Shown piece after piece: positions 63,116 through 64,000 of a DNA stretch of 64,000 bases; the stretch's first letter is position 1, and the number at the start of each line of letters is the position of its first letter. Below the pieces are notes generated by a model. That model saw nothing but the letters and a program-made list of their open reading frames with translations. It had not been told where the DNA came from and did not search any database. Location: the NCBI GenBank assembly GCA_016928305.1, contig JAFGKY010000002.1, positions 1-64,000 on the forward strand, written 5' to 3'. Position numbers and translations under genes: made by a program. Source of the DNA: Bacteroidales bacterium. Lineage in GTDB: Bacteria > Bacteroidota > Bacteroidia > Bacteroidales > UBA10428.

Positions 63116-63955
63116 ATGGACCAATTATACAATGCTGTAGCATATAAGATAAGCCGGCTGGTTACGAGGGAATACAGTACATCGTTTTCAAAGGCTGTTG
63201 GTTTTCTTACAAAAGAAGATCAGACAGCCATTTACAGTATATATGGTTTTGTGAGATATGCGGATGAGATTGTTGACACCTTTCATACGGTTGATAAAAA
63301 TAAGATACTGGCAGCTTTTGAAGAGGAATATTATAATGCCGTTAAAACAGGAGTGAGCACGAATCCCATATTGCATTCTTTTCAGCTAACTGTTAAAAAA
63401 TACAATATACCTGACGAACTTGTAAAGGCATTCCTGAAAAGCATGCAGTTCGATCTGTATAAAACCGAATACAACAGTAAAAAGGAAATGAACGAATACA
63501 TATACGGATCAGCTGATGTTGTTGGATTGATGTGTTTGAAAGTATTTGTCAATGGAGATGAAATGCTTTATGAGCAATTAAAAGTACCGGCCATGCGATT
63601 AGGCTCAGCATTTCAGAAAGTTAATTTTCTTCGTGATATAAAAAATGATACTGAAATTTTGAAAAGACAATATTTCCCTGAGTTAGCGGGAAAGGTTTTG
63701 ACTGATATAACCAAGGAAAAGATCATTGCGGAAATCTCAACTGATTTTAAAGCCTCTTACGAGGGAATCAAATTATTGCCCGGTCGCTCAAAATTAGCTG
63801 TTACTATTGCCTATTACTATTATAAGGCACTGCTCAATAAAATCCGTAACCATACAGCGAAAGCCGTCATGTCATCACGCATACGTATAACCGGCACTAA
63901 AAAATTTCTGCTGTTCTTAAAAGCCTGTACCGCCTATATTTTTAAGCTGATCTGA
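63116..63955 (+). CDS. Squalene/phytoene synthase family protein
   Basis: 279 residues from the ATG at 63116 (MDQLYNAVAYKISRLVTREY); a TTG at 63104 is less likely. Trans-isoprenyl diphosphate synthase fold: YGFVRYADEIVDTFH has the first Asp-rich motif (DEIVD), and FLRDIKNDTEILKRQYFPE has the second; SADVVGLMCLKVF is the conserved helix between. It condenses two prenyl diphosphates (FPP to squalene or GGPP to phytoene). In Bacteroidota it is often a carotenoid gene (crtB), but no crtI or hopanoid gene lies inside the window, so the product is not settled. It ends 45 bases before the window edge. Confidence 0.88.
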   Translation: MDQLYNAVAYKISRLVTREYSTSFSKAVGFLTKEDQTAIYSIYGFVRYADEIVDTFHTVDKNKILAAFEEEYYNAVKTGVSTNPILHSFQLTVKKYNIPDELVKAFLKSMQFDLYKTEYNSKKEMNEYIYGSADVVGLMCLKVFVNGDEMLYEQLKVPAMRLGSAFQKVNFLRDIKNDTEILKRQYFPELAGKVLTDITKEKIIAEISTDFKASYEGIKLLPGRSKLAVTIAYYYYKALLNKIRNHTAKAVMSSRIRITGTKKFLLFLKACTAYIFKLI

Positions 63956-64000
63956 AATGAATTATTATAGATAAGGTGATTGATGTTGCAAACCATAGAC

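Noticed and set aside
63956..64000. Start of a further gene after the squalene/phytoene synthase
   Set aside because: Only 45 bases remain and no start can be told apart from chance.

Overview
The window is chromosomal DNA from a member of the Bacteroidota. Evidence for this: type IX secretion (T9SS) C-terminal sorting domains on three large secreted proteins, a SusC/SusD pair, two GH92 enzymes, a head-GIN (DUF2807) protein, a PafA-type phosphatase, the DapL route to diaminopimelate, and TAnnTTTG-type -7 promoter boxes with little Shine-Dalgarno signal. The species cannot be named from sequence alone. I saw no tRNA, rRNA, CRISPR array, transposase or phage gene.

Layout. (1) 1-5329: the 3' part of a giant multidomain T9SS-exported protein. 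(2) 5356-16080: mostly housekeeping. It holds a flavodiiron protein, a DUF2807 protein, YrdC/Sua5, the decayed tail of a glycosyltransferase gene, recJ, lipB, rtcB, then dapL divergent from lysA and a DapF homologue that has serine at both catalytic-cysteine positions. (3) 16344-20893 (minus strand): DoxX-like membrane protein, two Tat-exported Gfo/Idh/MocA oxidoreductases and a DUF1080 lipoprotein. This set fits an oxidative 3-keto-glycoside cleavage pathway. (4) 21078-23691: PflX-like radical SAM protein, ATP-grasp ligase and a DUF434/NYN-like protein. (5) 23717-35259: an AraC regulator divergent from a full myo-inositol catabolic operon (class II aldolase, iolB, iolC, iolD, iolA, iolE, iolG) that ends in a GH92 mannosidase. 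(6) 35555-46560: SusC, SusD, a SusE-position lipoprotein and two leucine-rich-repeat/Ig T9SS proteins, closed by a strong terminator. (7) 46884-62123: PafA phosphatase, an (alpha/alpha)6-barrel glycosidase, a second GH92, GH51 arabinofuranosidase, PIG-L deacetylase, GH28, an SSS symporter and a FucP-like MFS transporter. (8) 62303-63955: a small helical protein and a squalene/phytoene synthase.

How it fits together. Regions 5-7 look like one polysaccharide utilization locus fused to an inositol pathway. A 15-bp sequence (GCTAAAATACCATCA) occurs exactly in both the araC-iol intergenic region and the susC leader. This suggests common control. Mannosidases, arabinofuranosidase, phosphomonoesterase and an amino-sugar/inositol-type deacetylase together with cytosolic inositol catabolism suggest that the substrate is an inositol-containing glycan. 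Examples are plant glycosyl-inositol-phosphoceramide headgroups, GPI glycans or phosphatidylinositol mannosides. This is inference, not proof.

Intergenic DNA carries several families of short dispersed or tandem repeats (CTTGTCAC-type tandems, palindromes). One seems to supply the last codons of the MFS gene.
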